Assembly: GCA_008501835.1 (NCBI GenBank)
Contig: QQUB01000046.1
Location: 1 to 6,354, forward strand
DNA length: 6,354 nt
Origin: Bacteroidota bacterium
Lineage (GTDB): Bacteria > Bacteroidota > Bacteroidia > Chitinophagales > Saprospiraceae
Reading direction: 5' to 3'
The stretch's first letter is position 1. Each line of letters starts with the position of its first letter. A program made the translations under genes and the position numbers. The notes under the pieces are model-generated. The model saw only the letters and a list, made by a program, of their open reading frames with translations, was not told where the DNA came from and searched no databases. Shown piece by piece: positions 5,889 through 6,354 of this stretch.

Positions 5889-6354
5889 ATGAATTTTGCT
5901 TATTTCATAACCAGAAAAGTCGCCCGCTTCGGGCAACAATCATTTTCGCGACTCATTATTAGATTCGCAGTGATTGCTGTAGCCTTAAGCGTCTCTGTGA
6001 TGATTGCCTCAACGGCACTTATCGCTGGCTTTAAAAGAGAAATCAGCAGCAAAATTTTCGGATTTTGGGGACATATTCATATTTCCGATTCAGGGGTTAG
6101 TCGTTCTATTTTAGAAGCCAAACCAATCAGTAAGTTTCAGGATTTTTACCCTTCCATTGATACTATTCAACAGGTATCCTATTTTGCGTATGAAGAGTGG
6201 AGAGGGAGAGAGATTACAGTTGAACGACAAAGTAACGAAGGCATTCGCCATATTCAGGTATTTGCTGTCACACCTGGCATTATACAGTCTAATGAAGAGA
6301 TCGAAGGCATCATATTAAAGGGAGTTGATAGTGGGTTTGATTGGGAATTTATGA
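5889..6354 (+). CDS. FtsX/LolC/E-like ABC transporter permease, N-terminal part (truncated by window edge)
   Basis: 155 codons are visible and the frame is open at the right edge. The N-terminus MNFAYFITRKVARFG is followed by a hydrophobic segment at about residues 21-47 (LIIRFAVIAVALSVSVMIAS), then GFKREISSKIFGFWGHIHI and a long polar region. This is the layout of LolC/LolE/MacB-type permeases: a cytoplasmic start, one membrane span and a large periplasmic domain, with three further spans expected past the edge. The IIQSNEEIEGIILKGVDSGFDWEF stretch (131-154) is divided over the region where such proteins in Bacteroidota carry a G(I/V)xLKG motif. Relatives extract lipoproteins for transport to the outer membrane or act in cell-envelope processes; which applies here cannot be told, and no ATPase partner is in view. 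The ATG at 5889 directly precedes the conserved N-terminus. It is transcribed divergently from the front-end desaturase gene. Confidence 0.85.
   Translation, partial: MNFAYFITRKVARFGQQSFSRLIIRFAVIAVALSVSVMIASTALIAGFKREISSKIFGFWGHIHISDSGVSRSILEAKPISKFQDFYPSIDTIQQVSYFAYEEWRGREITVERQSNEGIRHIQVFAVTPGIIQSNEEIEGIILKGVDSGFDWEFM

Noticed and set aside
1..6354. Search for CRISPR repeats, insertion-sequence ends, tRNA or rRNA genes
   Set aside because: No regularly spaced repeats, transposase-like frames, terminal inverted repeats or tRNA-like cloverleaf with a TTCGA arm were recognised by eye.

Overview
The window looks like an ordinary chromosomal stretch from a Bacteroidota bacterium, possibly of the Saprospiraceae/Cytophagales kind. 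The reasons are a moderate-to-low GC content, A-rich leaders with little or no Shine-Dalgarno sequence, several matches to the Bacteroidota -7 element TAnnTTTG in front of genes, and protein features such as the LolC/E-like permease ending its visible part in GVDSGFDWEF. The placement is inferred from these traits, not from a database search. There are seven genes, two of them cut by the window edges. No RNA gene, mobile element or CRISPR array was seen.

Left part (1-1760): the 5' part of a parA/soj-type ATPase gene (minus strand, running off the left edge) lies downstream of a UPF0173 metallo-beta-lactamase-fold hydrolase gene (minus). A flavodoxin-fold NADPH-dependent FMN reductase gene runs divergently on the plus strand. 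The hydrolase and reductase share a 159-bp intergenic region in which two perfect TAnnTTTG elements lie on opposite strands only 4 bp apart. A perfect 16-bp hairpin flanked by A and T tracts (1708-1746) sits between the reductase gene and the converging tyrS gene and can terminate both.

Middle part (1766-5535), all on the minus strand: in transcription order these are a front-end-type fatty acid desaturase (QxxHH third histidine box), a terminator hairpin, a second desaturase of the DesA/omega-6-like type (HxxHH third box), and tyrS 43 bp further on. The leader of the second desaturase gene contains a 14-bp perfect inverted repeat with a 16-nt spacer that no gene explains. Together the two desaturases suggest aerobic introduction of two double bonds into membrane acyl chains, for instance in membrane-fluidity or cold adaptation. 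The regiospecificity of neither can be read from the sequence.

Right part (5536-6354): a 353-bp non-coding stretch separates the front-end desaturase gene from the divergent start of an FtsX/LolC/E-like ABC transporter permease gene, which runs off the right edge.

No clearly new system is visible. The points most worth a second look are the inverted repeat in the desaturase leader, the pairing of two desaturase classes, and the TyrRS whose HIGH motif reads TIGN and so lacks the first catalytic histidine.
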